Shown: one piece after another, positions 7,353-15,649 of the stretch
Position numbering within the stretch: position 1 is the stretch's first letter
Layout: every line of letters starts with the position of its first letter
NCBI RefSeq assembly: GCF_002204745.1
Contig: NZ_NIRR01000025.1
Location: forward strand, 1-64,000
DNA: 64,000 nt
Origin: Hymenobacter amundsenii
GTDB lineage: Bacteria; Bacteroidota; Bacteroidia; Cytophagales; Hymenobacteraceae
Direction of reading: 5' to 3'
Made by a program: the position numbers and the translations under genes
The notes under the pieces: model-generated
What the model was told of the DNA's origin: nothing
Databases searched by the model: none
The model's input: the letters and a program-made list of their open reading frames with translations, nothing else

Positions 7353-8447
7353 GTGGAAAACGCCAAATCGGTAAAACTCATCCTCGAAGACGGGACCTCC
7401 ATCGAAGGCGAATCCTTCGGCGCCTTCACCTCCGCCGCCGGCGAGGTCGTGTTCAGCACGGCCATGACGGGCTACCCCGAAAACCTCACCGACCCGTCCT
7501 TTGCGGGCCAGATTCTGGTGCTCACCACCCCCATGGTGGGCAACTACGGCGTGCCCGGCGAGGAGCTATACGAGTCGATTTCGAGGATTTTCGAGTCCGA
7601 CAAAATTCACATTGCCGGGCTGGTCGTCAATTATTACTCGGAGGAGCACAGCCACTGGAACGCCGCCAAAAGTCTCGGCGACTGGCTCAAGGAGTATAAC
7701 ATACCCGGCATCTGCGGCGTCGATACCCGCATGCTCACCAAGAAGCTGCGCGAAAAAGGCGCGATGCTGGGCAAAATCGTGGCCGAAACCGACGTGCCCT
7801 TCCACGACCCCAACCTCGACAACCTGGTGGCGCAGGTGAGCCAGCCCGGCGTGGAGCACTTCGGCAGCGGCCAGCACAAAATCGTGCTGGTGGACTGCGG
7901 CACTAAAACCAACATTATCCGCTGCTTCCTGGAGCGGGACGTGGAGCTAATTCGCGTGCCCTGGGACTACGATTTCACGACCCTCGACTACGACGGCCTG
8001 TTCCTGAGCAACGGCCCCGGCGACCCCAAAATGTGCGAGGCCACCATCCGGCACCTGCAAAAAGCTCTGGCCCAGGACAAGCCCATTTTCGGCATCTGCC
8101 TGGGCAGCCAGCTCATGGGCCTGGCGGCGGGCGGCGACACGTTCAAGCTCAAATATGGCCATCGTAGCCACAACCAGCCCGTGAAGCTCACCGGCACCCA
8201 GCGCTGCTACATCACCAGCCAGAACCACGGTTTCGCGGTGGACACCGAAACGCTGCCCGCCGAGTGGCAGATGCTGTTCGAGAACCTAAACGACGGCACC
8301 TGCGAAGGCATCAAGCACACATCCAAGCCGTTCTTCTCCACCCAGTTTCACCCCGAAGCCGCCGGCGGGCCGGAGGATACGGAGTTTCTGTTTGATGACT
8401 TTTTGAAAGCGGTGGTGGCGTATAAGGGTAACATCGGAATAAAATAG
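7353..8447 (+). CDS. carA: Carbamoyl-phosphate synthase small subunit
   Basis: This is the glutaminase subunit that supplies ammonia to CarB for carbamoyl phosphate, which feeds both ArgF' and pyrimidine synthesis. It has 364 residues, the normal size. The N-terminal CPSase_sm domain spans about 6-150, and the class-I amidotransferase domain 176-360 has the nucleophile Cys249 in FGICLGSQ and the partners His333 and Glu335 in FHPE. The start is GTG at 7353, just before the conserved VKLILEDGTSIEGESFG. In most bacteria carA and carB abut; here 882 bases containing a repeat-bounded two-gene insert separate them. Confidence 0.95.
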   Translation: MENAKSVKLILEDGTSIEGESFGAFTSAAGEVVFSTAMTGYPENLTDPSFAGQILVLTTPMVGNYGVPGEELYESISRIFESDKIHIAGLVVNYYSEEHSHWNAAKSLGDWLKEYNIPGICGVDTRMLTKKLREKGAMLGKIVAETDVPFHDPNLDNLVAQVSQPGVEHFGSGQHKIVLVDCGTKTNIIRCFLERDVELIRVPWDYDFTTLDYDGLFLSNGPGDPKMCEATIRHLQKALAQDKPIFGICLGSQLMGLAAGGDTFKLKYGHRSHNQPVKLTGTQRCYITSQNHGFAVDTETLPAEWQMLFENLNDGTCEGIKHTSKPFFSTQFHPEAAGGPEDTEFLFDDFLKAVVAYKGNIGIK

Positions 8448-8460
8448 AACGAGCCAAAAA

Positions 8461-8524
8461 GAACGTCATGCTGAGCGGAGCGCAGCGAAGTCGAAGCATC
8501 TCTACCGCTTCGTTGAATTCGTTA
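8461..8524 (+). repeat. Left arm of perfect 64-base inverted repeat
   Basis: This arm begins gaacgtcatgctgagcggag and is the exact reverse complement of 9224-9287. It belongs to the same family as the intergenic hairpin repeats but here the two arms are separated by 699 bases carrying two genes. It starts 13 bases after the carA stop codon. Confidence 0.92.
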
Positions 8525-8566
8525 CTAACAGTTAATTAATAGCATCAATTCTTCACCAAATTCAGC

Positions 8567-8920
8567 ATGAAATTATTAAGCTTGTCCGTTTTGATGCTAT
8601 TGACTTTTCGCAAACATGTGGTAGAAAAGTATGAAGGCGGCAGCCCATATCATTCGCATCTTATTGTAACGCTATTCAGTGATTCCACTTTCACTTATTC
8701 CACTTGGTACCACAGTAGCCCTAAAACTACTCGAACCTACAAAGGCGTGTGGCACAAGTCACCAGGCAAATTGATGTTAGATTCTGAAAAGGGGCACGGA
8801 GTGTTTCATAACGAAACCTTCAATTTGAAAGGTGACACGCTGCGATTATATTCTCGAAAAGATTACATCGAAAACCCGCGCTTTTATAGAGAGTATTTCA
8901 CATTGATTCGGAAGCCATAA
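8567..8920 (+). CDS. Hypothetical small protein in the carA-carB cassette
   Basis: I do not recognise this 117-residue protein. It has a short hydrophobic N-terminus (LLSLSVLMLLTF) without a clear signal-peptidase site, then a run of short strands rich in Thr, Ser and Tyr (for example STFTYSTWYHSS and TYKGVWHKSPGKLMLDSE), a pattern seen in small lipocalin-like or immunity-like proteins of Bacteroidota. Its base composition is clearly more AT-rich than carA and carB. It lies wholly inside the inverted-repeat-bounded cassette, 8 bases before the GIY-YIG gene, so the two may form an operon. Function unknown. Confidence 0.6.
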   Translation: MKLLSLSVLMLLTFRKHVVEKYEGGSPYHSHLIVTLFSDSTFTYSTWYHSSPKTTRTYKGVWHKSPGKLMLDSEKGHGVFHNETFNLKGDTLRLYSRKDYIENPRFYREYFTLIRKP

Positions 8921-8928
8921 TTTTCAGC

Positions 8929-9219
8929 ATGTACGTCTACATCCTGACCAATCAAACCCAAACCGTACTGTACATCGGCGTCACCAACGACCTCACGCGG
9001 CGACTTTACGAGCACAGCAGCGGCCGGGGCGACGCCGGGAAATTCACCGGGCGGTATCAGGCTGATTTGCTGGTGTACTTTGAAATAGCCCCCGATGCAA
9101 CGCAGGCCATTGCGCGGGAAAAGCAATTGAAAGGCTGGAACCGCCGGAAGAAAGATGCGCTGATTAGCGCGTTTAATCCGACGTGGAAAGCCATTGATTT
9201 AGAGACTTGGGAAGCCTGA
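8929..9219 (+). CDS. GIY-YIG endonuclease domain protein (UPF0213-like)
   Basis: This is a stand-alone 96-residue GIY-YIG nuclease domain of the UPF0213/UvrC-N-like group. The first strand pair YVYILTN...VLYIGVT gives the GIY and YIG motifs (residues 2-18), followed by NDLTRRLYEH with the conserved arginine. The helix AIAREKQLKGWNRRKK supplies the conserved Glu and basic residues, and the FNPTW...L ending is typical of the family. These proteins are expected to nick or cut DNA with a divalent metal. Its stop codon lies 4 bases before the right arm of the perfect 64-base repeat. A role in moving or copying the repeat is an inference from that arrangement; a housekeeping role cannot be excluded because such genes are common in this phylum. 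Confidence 0.88.
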   Translation: MYVYILTNQTQTVLYIGVTNDLTRRLYEHSSGRGDAGKFTGRYQADLLVYFEIAPDATQAIAREKQLKGWNRRKKDALISAFNPTWKAIDLETWEA

Positions 9220-9223
9220 ACCC

Positions 9224-9287
9224 TAACGAATTCAACGAAGCGGTAGAGATGCTTCGACTTCGCTGCGCTCCGCTCAGCATGACGTTC
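9224..9287 (-). repeat. Right arm of perfect 64-base inverted repeat
   Basis: This arm is the exact reverse complement of 8461-8524 (it begins taacgaattcaacgaagcgg and ends catgacgttc). It is 42 bases upstream of the carB start. The repeat is open in the carB frame, so an automated start at 9207 would wrongly translate it. Confidence 0.92.
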
Positions 9288-9329
9288 AATCTGCTCCGTC
9301 TGACGCTTAAAAAGAACAGTAACCTTAGA

Positions 9330-12300
9330 ATGAACAAACCCAACAAAGTACTCATCCTCGGTTCCGGCGCGCTGAAAATCGGCGAGGCCGGGGAGTTCGA
9401 TTATTCCGGCTCGCAGGCGCTGAAGGCGCTGAAGGAGGAAGGCATCCGCACCATCCTCATCAACCCCAACATTGCCACCGTGCAGACCTCCGACGGCATG
9501 GCCGACGACGTGTACTTCCTGCCCGTGACGCCCTACTTCGTGGAGCAGGTCATTAAAAAAGAGCGGCCCGATGGCATTCTGGTGGCTTTTGGCGGCCAAA
9601 CGGCCCTGAACTGCGCCGTGGCCCTGTACCGCGCCGGCGTGTTCGAGCAGTACCACGTGCAGGTGCTGGGCACGCCCGTGCAGAGCATCATCGACACCGA
9701 GGACCGGGAGATTTTCAAGGTCAAGCTCGACCAGATTGGCGTGCGCTCGGCCCGCAGCGTGGCCTGCACCAGCCTGGCCGAAGCCCTGGCCGCCGGCGAA
9801 ACCATCGGCTTCCCCATCATCGTGCGGGCCGCGTTTGCGCTGGGCGGGCTGGGCAGCGGCTTCGCCAACAACCTGGATGAGCTGCGGGCCCTGGCCCGGC
9901 AGGCTTTCACGACTTCGGACCAGATTCTGGTGGAAGAATCGCTGAAGGGCTGGAAGGAAGTGGAGTACGAAGTGGTGCGCGACCAGTTTGATAACTGCAT
10001 CACGGTCTGCAACATGGAGAACTTCGACCCCATCGGCATCCACACCGGCGAGAGCATCGTGGTGGCCCCGTCGCAAACGCTGAGCAACCGCGAGTACCAC
10101 AAGCTGCGCAGCATCGGCATTAAAACCATCCGGCACCTGGGCATCGTGGGCGAGTGCAACATTCAGTACGCGCTGGACCCCGCGTCGGAAGATTACCGCG
10201 TGATTGAGGTGAATGCGCGCCTCTCGCGCTCGTCGGCGCTGGCCTCGAAAGCGACGGGCTACCCGCTGGCCTTCGTGGCCGCCAAGCTGAGTTTGGGTTA
10301 CTCGCTGGCTGAGCTCAAAAACAGCGTCACGCAGACCACCACGGCCTTTTTCGAGCCCGCCCTCGACTACGTGGTGGTGAAGCTGCCGCGCTGGGACCTG
10401 GGCAAGTTCGCGGGCGTGAACCGCCAGATTGGCTCGGCCATGAAGAGCGTAGGCGAGGTGATGGCCATCGGAAAATCGTTCGAGGAAGCCATCCAAAAGG
10501 GCCTGCGCATGCTCGATACCGGCAAGCGCGGCTTCGTTGCCAACCGCCCCGAGGACGCGCTGGATAACGCCGCCATCGACCAGCTGCTGAGCGAGCCGAA
10601 CGAGGAGCGCATCTTCGCCATCAACAACGCCTTCGAGGCGGGCTACACGCTGGAGCAGGTGCACCAGCTCACGCGCATTGACCACTGGTTTTTGCAGCGC
10701 CTGTTCACCATTTTCGAGCTGGGCCAGCAGCTGGCCGCCGGCCGTGCTACGGGCCTGGATTCTTTGGAAACCAAGCTGTTGCGCGAGGCCAAAAAAGCCG
10801 GTTTCTCGGACCAGCAGATTGCTGTGCAGCTGCTAGGCGAGGGCGACGTAAAGGCCGACGAGCTGCGGGTGCGCGCCCGCCGCCAGGCGCTGGGCGTGCT
10901 GCCCGTGGTGAAGCAGATTGACACGCTGGCCGCCGAGTTTCCGGCCAAAACCAACTACCTCTACCTCACCTACCACGGCACCGAAAACGACCTGGACCGC
11001 GAAACGGCCAAGTCCATCGTGGTGCTGGGCTCGGGCGTGTACCGCATCGGCTCGTCGGTCGAGTTCGACTGGTGCGGCGTGCAGGCCGTGCAAACGGCCG
11101 CCGAGGAGGGCTACAAAACCATCCTCATCAACTACAACCCCGAGACCGTTTCGACCGACTACGATGTGAGCGACCGGCTCTACTTCGAGGAGCTGAGCTT
11201 CGAGCGGGTGCTGGACATTCTGGATTTCGAGCAGCCCGGCGGCGTGATTCTGAGCACCGGCGGCCAGATTCCCAACAACCTGGCCATGCGCCTCGAAGAA
11301 GCCCACGTGCCCATTCTGGGTACCACGGCCGCGCACATTGATGAGGCCGAGAACCGCCACAAGTTCAGCCGCATCATGGACGAGCTGGGCATTGCCCAGC
11401 CACGCTGGCAGGAGCTGACTTCGCTGGAGACCATGCACGAGTTTGTGCGGGAAGTGGGCTACCCGGTGCTCATCCGGCCGAGCTACGTGCTGTCGGGCGC
11501 GGCCATGAACGTGGTGTCCAACGCCTTCGAGCTGGAAGAATTCCTCAAAGCGGCTAAGGAAGTGAGTGCCGAGTACCCGGTGGTGGTGTCCGAATTTATG
11601 CAGGAAGCCAAGGAAATTGAGCTGGACGCGGTGGCCGACCGGGGCGAAATCGTGAGCTACGCCATTTCCGAGCACGTGGAGTTTGCCGGCGTGCACTCCG
11701 GCGACGCCACCATGTACTACCCGCCCCAGCGGGTGTACGTGGGCACCATCCGCAAGCTCAAAATCATTGCCGAAAAGGTGGCCCGGCGCTACGAAATCAG
11801 CGGCCCGTTCAACATTCAGTTCCTGGAAAAGAACGGGGCCATCAGCGTGATTGAGTGCAACCTACGCGCCTCGCGCAGCTACCCGTTCGTGTCGAAAATA
11901 TCGGGCAACAACCTCATCAGAAAGGCCACCCAGGTGCTGCTGGGCAAGCATGTAGCGCGCGACGAAAGCGAGCGGGTGTACGATTTGCCCTTCGTGGGCG
12001 TGAAGGCCCCGCAGTTCTCCTTCACCCGCCTGCCCGGGGCCGACCCGGTGCTGCGCGTGGACATGGTGAGCACCGGCGAAGTGGGCTGCCTGGGCGACAC
12101 GGCCGAGGAGGCGCTGCTGAAAGCCATGCTGAGCGTGGGCTACAAAATCCCGGCGAAAACGGTACTCATTTCCGGCGGCCCCCTGCAGTCGAAGGTGGCG
12201 CTGCTCTCGGCCAGCAAGCTGCTGGTGCAGCGCGGCTACCAGCTGTACGCCACCCAGGGCACCCACCGCTTCTTCGCCGAAAACAGCATCCCCAGCTCCC

Positions 12301-12563
12301 TGCTTTACTGGCCCGACGAGCTGCAGGAGCCCAACGTGCTGACGTATCTGAAGGAGAAGAAAATCGATCTGGTCATCAACATCCCGAAGAACCTGTCGAA
12401 AGGTGAGCTGGACAACGACTACAAAATCCGCCGCACGGCCGTGGATTCGGGCGTCGGGTTGCTGACGAATGCGCGGCTGGCCAAGGCATTCATCCGCGCC
12501 TTTTGCACGCTGGGAATGGAGGATTTGAAGATTAAAAGCTGGAACGAGTATAAGGCGATGTAG
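9330..12563 (+). CDS. carB: Carbamoyl-phosphate synthase large subunit
   Basis: This subunit makes carbamoyl phosphate from bicarbonate, CarA-derived ammonia and two ATP. It has 1077 residues, the standard length. Two ATP-grasp halves are visible: the first opens with KVLILGSGALKIGEAGEFDYSG, the second repeats this pattern near residue 570 with IVVLGSGVYRIGSSVEFDW. The last ~140 residues form the MGS-like allosteric domain (TVLISGGPLQSKVALL onward). I place the start at ATG 9330 because the 41 in-frame codons upstream are translated repeat DNA. Separation from carA by the cassette means it may need its own promoter or read-through of the insert. Confidence 0.96.
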   Translation: MNKPNKVLILGSGALKIGEAGEFDYSGSQALKALKEEGIRTILINPNIATVQTSDGMADDVYFLPVTPYFVEQVIKKERPDGILVAFGGQTALNCAVALYRAGVFEQYHVQVLGTPVQSIIDTEDREIFKVKLDQIGVRSARSVACTSLAEALAAGETIGFPIIVRAAFALGGLGSGFANNLDELRALARQAFTTSDQILVEESLKGWKEVEYEVVRDQFDNCITVCNMENFDPIGIHTGESIVVAPSQTLSNREYHKLRSIGIKTIRHLGIVGECNIQYALDPASEDYRVIEVNARLSRSSALASKATGYPLAFVAAKLSLGYSLAELKNSVTQTTTAFFEPALDYVVVKLPRWDLGKFAGVNRQIGSAMKSVGEVMAIGKSFEEAIQKGLRMLDTGKRGFVANRPEDALDNAAIDQLLSEPNEERIFAINNAFEAGYTLEQVHQLTRIDHWFLQRLFTIFELGQQLAAGRATGLDSLETKLLREAKKAGFSDQQIAVQLLGEGDVKADELRVRARRQALGVLPVVKQIDTLAAEFPAKTNYLYLTYHGTENDLDRETAKSIVVLGSGVYRIGSSVEFDWCGVQAVQTAAEEGYKTILINYNPETVSTDYDVSDRLYFEELSFERVLDILDFEQPGGVILSTGGQIPNNLAMRLEEAHVPILGTTAAHIDEAENRHKFSRIMDELGIAQPRWQELTSLETMHEFVREVGYPVLIRPSYVLSGAAMNVVSNAFELEEFLKAAKEVSAEYPVVVSEFMQEAKEIELDAVADRGEIVSYAISEHVEFAGVHSGDATMYYPPQRVYVGTIRKLKIIAEKVARRYEISGPFNIQFLEKNGAISVIECNLRASRSYPFVSKISGNNLIRKATQVLLGKHVARDESERVYDLPFVGVKAPQFSFTRLPGADPVLRVDMVSTGEVGCLGDTAEEALLKAMLSVGYKIPAKTVLISGGPLQSKVALLSASKLLVQRGYQLYATQGTHRFFAENSIPSSLLYWPDELQEPNVLTYLKEKKIDLVINIPKNLSKGELDNDYKIRRTAVDSGVGLLTNARLAKAFIRAFCTLGMEDLKIKSWNEYKAM

Positions 12564-12588
12564 AGACGCATATTTGCGTCTCTTCTTT
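12563..12588 (+). terminator. Hairpin terminator after carB
   Basis: GAGACGCA (12563-12570) and TGCGTCTC (12575-12582) form a perfect stem with a TATT loop, followed by TTCTTT. It starts at the last base of the carB stop codon. Confidence 0.7.
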
Positions 12589-12595
12589 GAACATC

Positions 12596-12871
12596 ATGCG
12601 CCACGAAGATTTGCCGGAGCACTGGAAGCGCAAGCTCCAAGAATATCTGATTGCTAAAGGAAGCACCGAGCCTAAAAAACTCGGTGCTTCTGACTTCCCG
12701 CTAGACACCGTAGTACATATTCAGTTTGAAGATGACTCAAAAGTCGAATTCCGCTACGCTTTAGTCATTGAAGTACCGGAGCTTCGGGAAGTAGCTGTTT
12801 TCACTGAGCATTGCGGGTACCATCTTTTTCCGCTTTATGATGGGTTAGAATTGACGATAGAGAAGCTATGA
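12596..12871 (+). CDS. Small hypothetical protein, first of a coupled pair
   Basis: This 91-residue protein is not recognised as a named family. It opens with a helix HEDLPEHWKRKLQEYLIAKG and continues with strands (VVHIQFEDDSKVEFRYALVIEV and VAVFTEHCGYHLFPL), a layout found in many uncharacterised Bacteroidota small proteins. ATG at 12596 is preferred over an in-frame TTG three codons earlier. Its stop overlaps the next gene's start as ATGA, so the two are translationally coupled. Composition is AT-richer than carB and argF', which flank the pair, suggesting later insertion. Confidence 0.6.
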   Translation: MRHEDLPEHWKRKLQEYLIAKGSTEPKKLGASDFPLDTVVHIQFEDDSKVEFRYALVIEVPELREVAVFTEHCGYHLFPLYDGLELTIEKL

Positions 12872-13272
12872 AGCTCAAAAACCTTAAGTCTGTAGGCCAC
12901 AATACGGCACATTCATATTTAAGCACTCTTGGTCATGTCGGCGGGATGTATGCAAGCACATACCTGTACAGAATGGCTTTGAACAGCGGAGTGTTAGTTG
13001 TAAAGATTGATGTTCTGAATGCCTGTGCTCCGGCATTTCTGCGGGATGACAAGCTTATAAAATCACTACAGGAATTACGGATACAATTCATTGGGCTCTT
13101 GAGCAAAGAGAGCATTCCTGCTGAAGCAGTAAAAACCTACAAGCTTTTCATTGAGGTAATTGGCAACCGACCCGACGTAGTTGATATTCAGTGTAAACCA
13201 ATCATAGTTGATTGGAATGACAAGGTGTGTAAATGTGCGCCTGTCCGAGAGAAGTATCCGGAGCCAGTTTAA
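12868..13272 (+). CDS. Small hypothetical protein, second of a coupled pair
   Basis: This 134-residue protein has no family that I recognise. It starts with a basic, Thr/Ser-rich stretch, carries a hydrophobic helix (YLYRMALNSGVLVVKIDVLNAC), and ends with a cysteine-containing tail (QCKPIIVDWNDKVCKCAPVREK). There is no signal peptide or clear membrane span. The ATGA overlap with the preceding gene implies stoichiometric expression, as in toxin-antitoxin, effector-immunity or two-subunit modules, but nothing in the sequence identifies which. It is AT-rich relative to the argF' gene that starts 55 bases later. Confidence 0.55.
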   Translation: MKLKNLKSVGHNTAHSYLSTLGHVGGMYASTYLYRMALNSGVLVVKIDVLNACAPAFLRDDKLIKSLQELRIQFIGLLSKESIPAEAVKTYKLFIEVIGNRPDVVDIQCKPIIVDWNDKVCKCAPVREKYPEPV

Positions 13273-13327
13273 CCAGCCTCGTGATAACGATTTGGGAGAC
13301 TAAACTTCACCACCTCACACCACCTAA

Positions 13328-14272
13328 ATGAAAAACTTCACCTCCTTCGCCGATGCGGGCGACTATAAAGCCCTGTTGCAGCAAGCCTTGGAAATCAAGG
13401 CTAACCCGTTTGGCTACCAGGAAGTCGGGCGCAACAAAACGGTGGGCCTCATCTTCTTCAACCCCAGTTTGCGCACCCGGCTTAGCTCGGTGAAGGCGGC
13501 CTACAACCTCGGGGCCCAGGTGTGGGTGCTGAACGCCGGCACCGACTCCTGGACGCTGGAAACGGCCGACGGCGCCGTGATGGACGGCTCGACCCAGGAG
13601 CACATCAAGGAGGCCATTGCCGTCATGAGCCAGTACTGCGACGTGCTGGGCGTGCGCACCTTCCCCACGCTTACCGACCGGGAGGCCGACTATGGCGAAG
13701 TGTTCTTCAACAAGATTCTCAGCTACGCCACGGTGCCCGTCATCAGCCTGGAAAGTGCCACGCTGCACCCGCTGCAAAGCTTCACCGACTTACTGACGGT
13801 GGCCGAAACCAAGCGCACCGAGCGTGTGAAAGTGGTGCTCACCTGGGCCCCACACGTGCGGGCGCTGCCCCAGTGCGTGCCCAACTCGTTCTGCGACTGG
13901 TTCACCGACATCGACTGGGTGGACCTCGTTATCACCCACCCCGAAGGCTACGAGCTGGACCCTAAATTCACCCGCGGCGCCCGCATCGAGTACGACCAGC
14001 AAAAGGCCCTGGCCGGCGCCGACTTCGTGCAGGCCAAGAACTGGAGTAGCTACTACGATTACGGCCAGGTGCTCAGCACCGACCCCCACTGGATGCTGAC
14101 GCCTGCCCACATGGCCCTCACCAACGACGCCCGGTTCCTGCACTGCCTGCCCGTGCGCCGCAACGTGGAGGTGTCGGACGCCGTGCTCGATTCGCCCAAC
14201 TCGCTCATTATCCAGGAAGCCGGCAACCGCACGTTTGCCATGCAAACCGTGCTGCACGAGCTGTTGAAGTAG
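13328..14272 (+). CDS. argF': N-acylornithine carbamoyltransferase (ArgF')
   Basis: This transcarbamylase moves the carbamoyl group onto N-acetyl- or N-succinyl-ornithine rather than ornithine. It has 314 residues. The carbamoyl-phosphate loop reads FFNPSLRTR (43-51), as in acyl-ornithine enzymes, rather than the STRTR of true OTCases. LTWAPH...LPQCVPNSF and VITHPEGYELDPKF closely resemble, from memory, the Bacteroides succinylornithine enzyme, and HCLPVRRN marks the late substrate site. The residue known to separate acetyl (Glu) from succinyl (Pro) specificity is Gln90 here, in MDGSTQEH, so the acyl group cannot be assigned. It is the last gene of the arginine locus and ends at a hairpin repeat. 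Confidence 0.9.
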   Translation: MKNFTSFADAGDYKALLQQALEIKANPFGYQEVGRNKTVGLIFFNPSLRTRLSSVKAAYNLGAQVWVLNAGTDSWTLETADGAVMDGSTQEHIKEAIAVMSQYCDVLGVRTFPTLTDREADYGEVFFNKILSYATVPVISLESATLHPLQSFTDLLTVAETKRTERVKVVLTWAPHVRALPQCVPNSFCDWFTDIDWVDLVITHPEGYELDPKFTRGARIEYDQQKALAGADFVQAKNWSSYYDYGQVLSTDPHWMLTPAHMALTNDARFLHCLPVRRNVEVSDAVLDSPNSLIIQEAGNRTFAMQTVLHELLK

Positions 14273-14278
14273 ATGTTG

Positions 14279-14455
14279 GTTATCAGTTGCCAGTAAAAGA
14301 ACGTCATGCTGAGCGCAGCCGGAGGCGGAGTCGAAGTATCTCTACTGCAATACTGACCCTGATGTTAGGTTGGCTTGGTAACAAAGCAGTAGAGATGCTT
14401 CTCCTCCGCCTCCGGCTGCGCTCAGCATGACGCTCTTTTACTGGCAACTGATAAC
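14279..14455. repeat. Intergenic hairpin repeat, copy 4 (argF'/dinB)
   Basis: Left arm 14279-14347 and right arm 14387-14455 are near-perfect reverse complements over about 69 bases, starting gttatcagttgccagtaaaa on the outside, then the family core (cgtcatgctgagcgcagccg) and ending tctctactgc inside. Both arms carry the private ggaggcgga insert. It fills the gap between convergent argF' and dinB, so it probably serves as a bidirectional terminator. Confidence 0.9.
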
Positions 14456-14460
14456 TAACC

Positions 14461-15543
14461 TCACAACGCCAGTCCCAGCTGCTGGCCTACCGAATCCTCT
14501 TGGCTTTCCAGGTTCGAGAGCGTGAGGCCCAGCAGGCGCACGCCCAGCGGCACGGGAAGTTGGGCCAGCAGCAGCTCCCGGGCAAGGCGCTCGGCTTGGT
14601 CGCGGTGCTGGAGAGGGGCGAAGAGGGTACGGCTGCGCGTGATTTGCTGGAAGTCGGTGTACTTGATTTTGAGCGTGAGCGTGCGGCCACGCACGCCCAG
14701 GCGCTCGGCGTGGGCCCAGGTGGTTTCGAGGCAGGGCAGGAGGCGGGCCCAGAGGTCGTCGTAGGCGGTCAGGTCGTGCTCGAAGGTAGTTTCGGAGCCG
14801 ATGGACTTGCGCACCCGGTCGGGGCGGACGGGGCGCGGGTCCTGGGCGCGGGCGATGAGGTAGTAGTGCCCACCAGCCTTGCCGAAGTGCTGGCGCAGAA
14901 ATGCCTCGGACTGCAGCCGTAAATCGAGGCCTGAGAAAATGCCGAGCTGATTGAGCCGGGCCGCCGTGGCCGGGCCGATGCCGTGAAACTCGCCTACCCG
15001 TAGTTTTTCCACGAACGCCAACCCCTGCTCGGGCCGGATGACGAACTGGCCGTTGGGCTTGCGGTAATCGGAGGCCAGCTTGGCCAGAAACTTATTGTAG
15101 CTGATGCCGGCCGAGGCTGTGAGCTGGGTCTGCTGCAGAATATCGGCCCGGATTTGCCGGGCTACCTCGCTGGCCAGTGGCAGGCCCTTGAGGTTCTCGG
15201 TTACGTCGAGGTAGGCCTCATCCAGGGAAAGCGGCTCGATGAGGGGCGTGTACTCGGCGAAAATGGCCCGGATCTGCCGCGACACTTCCTTGTACACCTC
15301 GAAGCGCGGCTTCACAAATACTAGCTCGGGGCACTTGCGCAAAGCCGTAGCCGAGGGCATGGCCGAGCGCACCCCGAACCGGCGGGCCTCGTAGCTGGCC
15401 GCCGCCACCACGCCCCGGGCCCGCGAGCCACCCACCGCCACGGGCCGCCCGCGCAGCTCCGGGTGGTCGCGCTGCTCCACGGAGGCGTAGAACGCATCCA
15501 TATCAAGGTGAATAATTTTGCGGTTTTCGGCGGCATATTCCAC
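14461..15543 (-). CDS. dinB: DNA polymerase IV (Y-family)
   Basis: This error-prone translesion polymerase has 360 residues, a typical DinB length. The first catalytic block HLDMDAFYASVEQRD places the metal-binding Asp14 with the steric-gate region at 18-19; the second, SLDEAYLDVT, gives Asp108 and Glu109. The helix-hairpin-helix (GIGPATAARLNQLGI) and the C-terminal little-finger domain follow. There is no ATG before the DMDAF motif; I chose GTG at 15543 because it gives the conserved short N-terminus, whereas the longer frame starts from a TTG 13 codons earlier. No lexA-like or umuC-type partner is adjacent. The C-terminus lacks an obvious clamp-binding peptide. Confidence 0.9.
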   Translation of the reverse strand: MEYAAENRKIIHLDMDAFYASVEQRDHPELRGRPVAVGGSRARGVVAAASYEARRFGVRSAMPSATALRKCPELVFVKPRFEVYKEVSRQIRAIFAEYTPLIEPLSLDEAYLDVTENLKGLPLASEVARQIRADILQQTQLTASAGISYNKFLAKLASDYRKPNGQFVIRPEQGLAFVEKLRVGEFHGIGPATAARLNQLGIFSGLDLRLQSEAFLRQHFGKAGGHYYLIARAQDPRPVRPDRVRKSIGSETTFEHDLTAYDDLWARLLPCLETTWAHAERLGVRGRTLTLKIKYTDFQQITRSRTLFAPLQHRDQAERLARELLLAQLPVPLGVRLLGLTLSNLESQEDSVGQQLGLAL

Positions 15544-15649
15544 GGAGTAAAGGTACCGCTGAACGGCCGTAGCATAAACCAAAGGGCAGCGGAGCTAAGC
15601 TCCAGCTTCGCGCTCCAGCTGCGCTACAACTACATTACTCAACGAGGGG

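Noticed and set aside
8440..9320. Target-site duplication around the GIY-YIG cassette
   Set aside because: Both flanks contain aaaaagaac-like words, but not directly at the arm ends and on the right not adjacent, so it is not counted as a duplication.
9057..10685. Long antisense open frame over carB (542 codons)
   Set aside because: It is the reverse-strand shadow of a high-GC carB coding sequence, with His/Gly/Val-rich composition and no recognisable fold.
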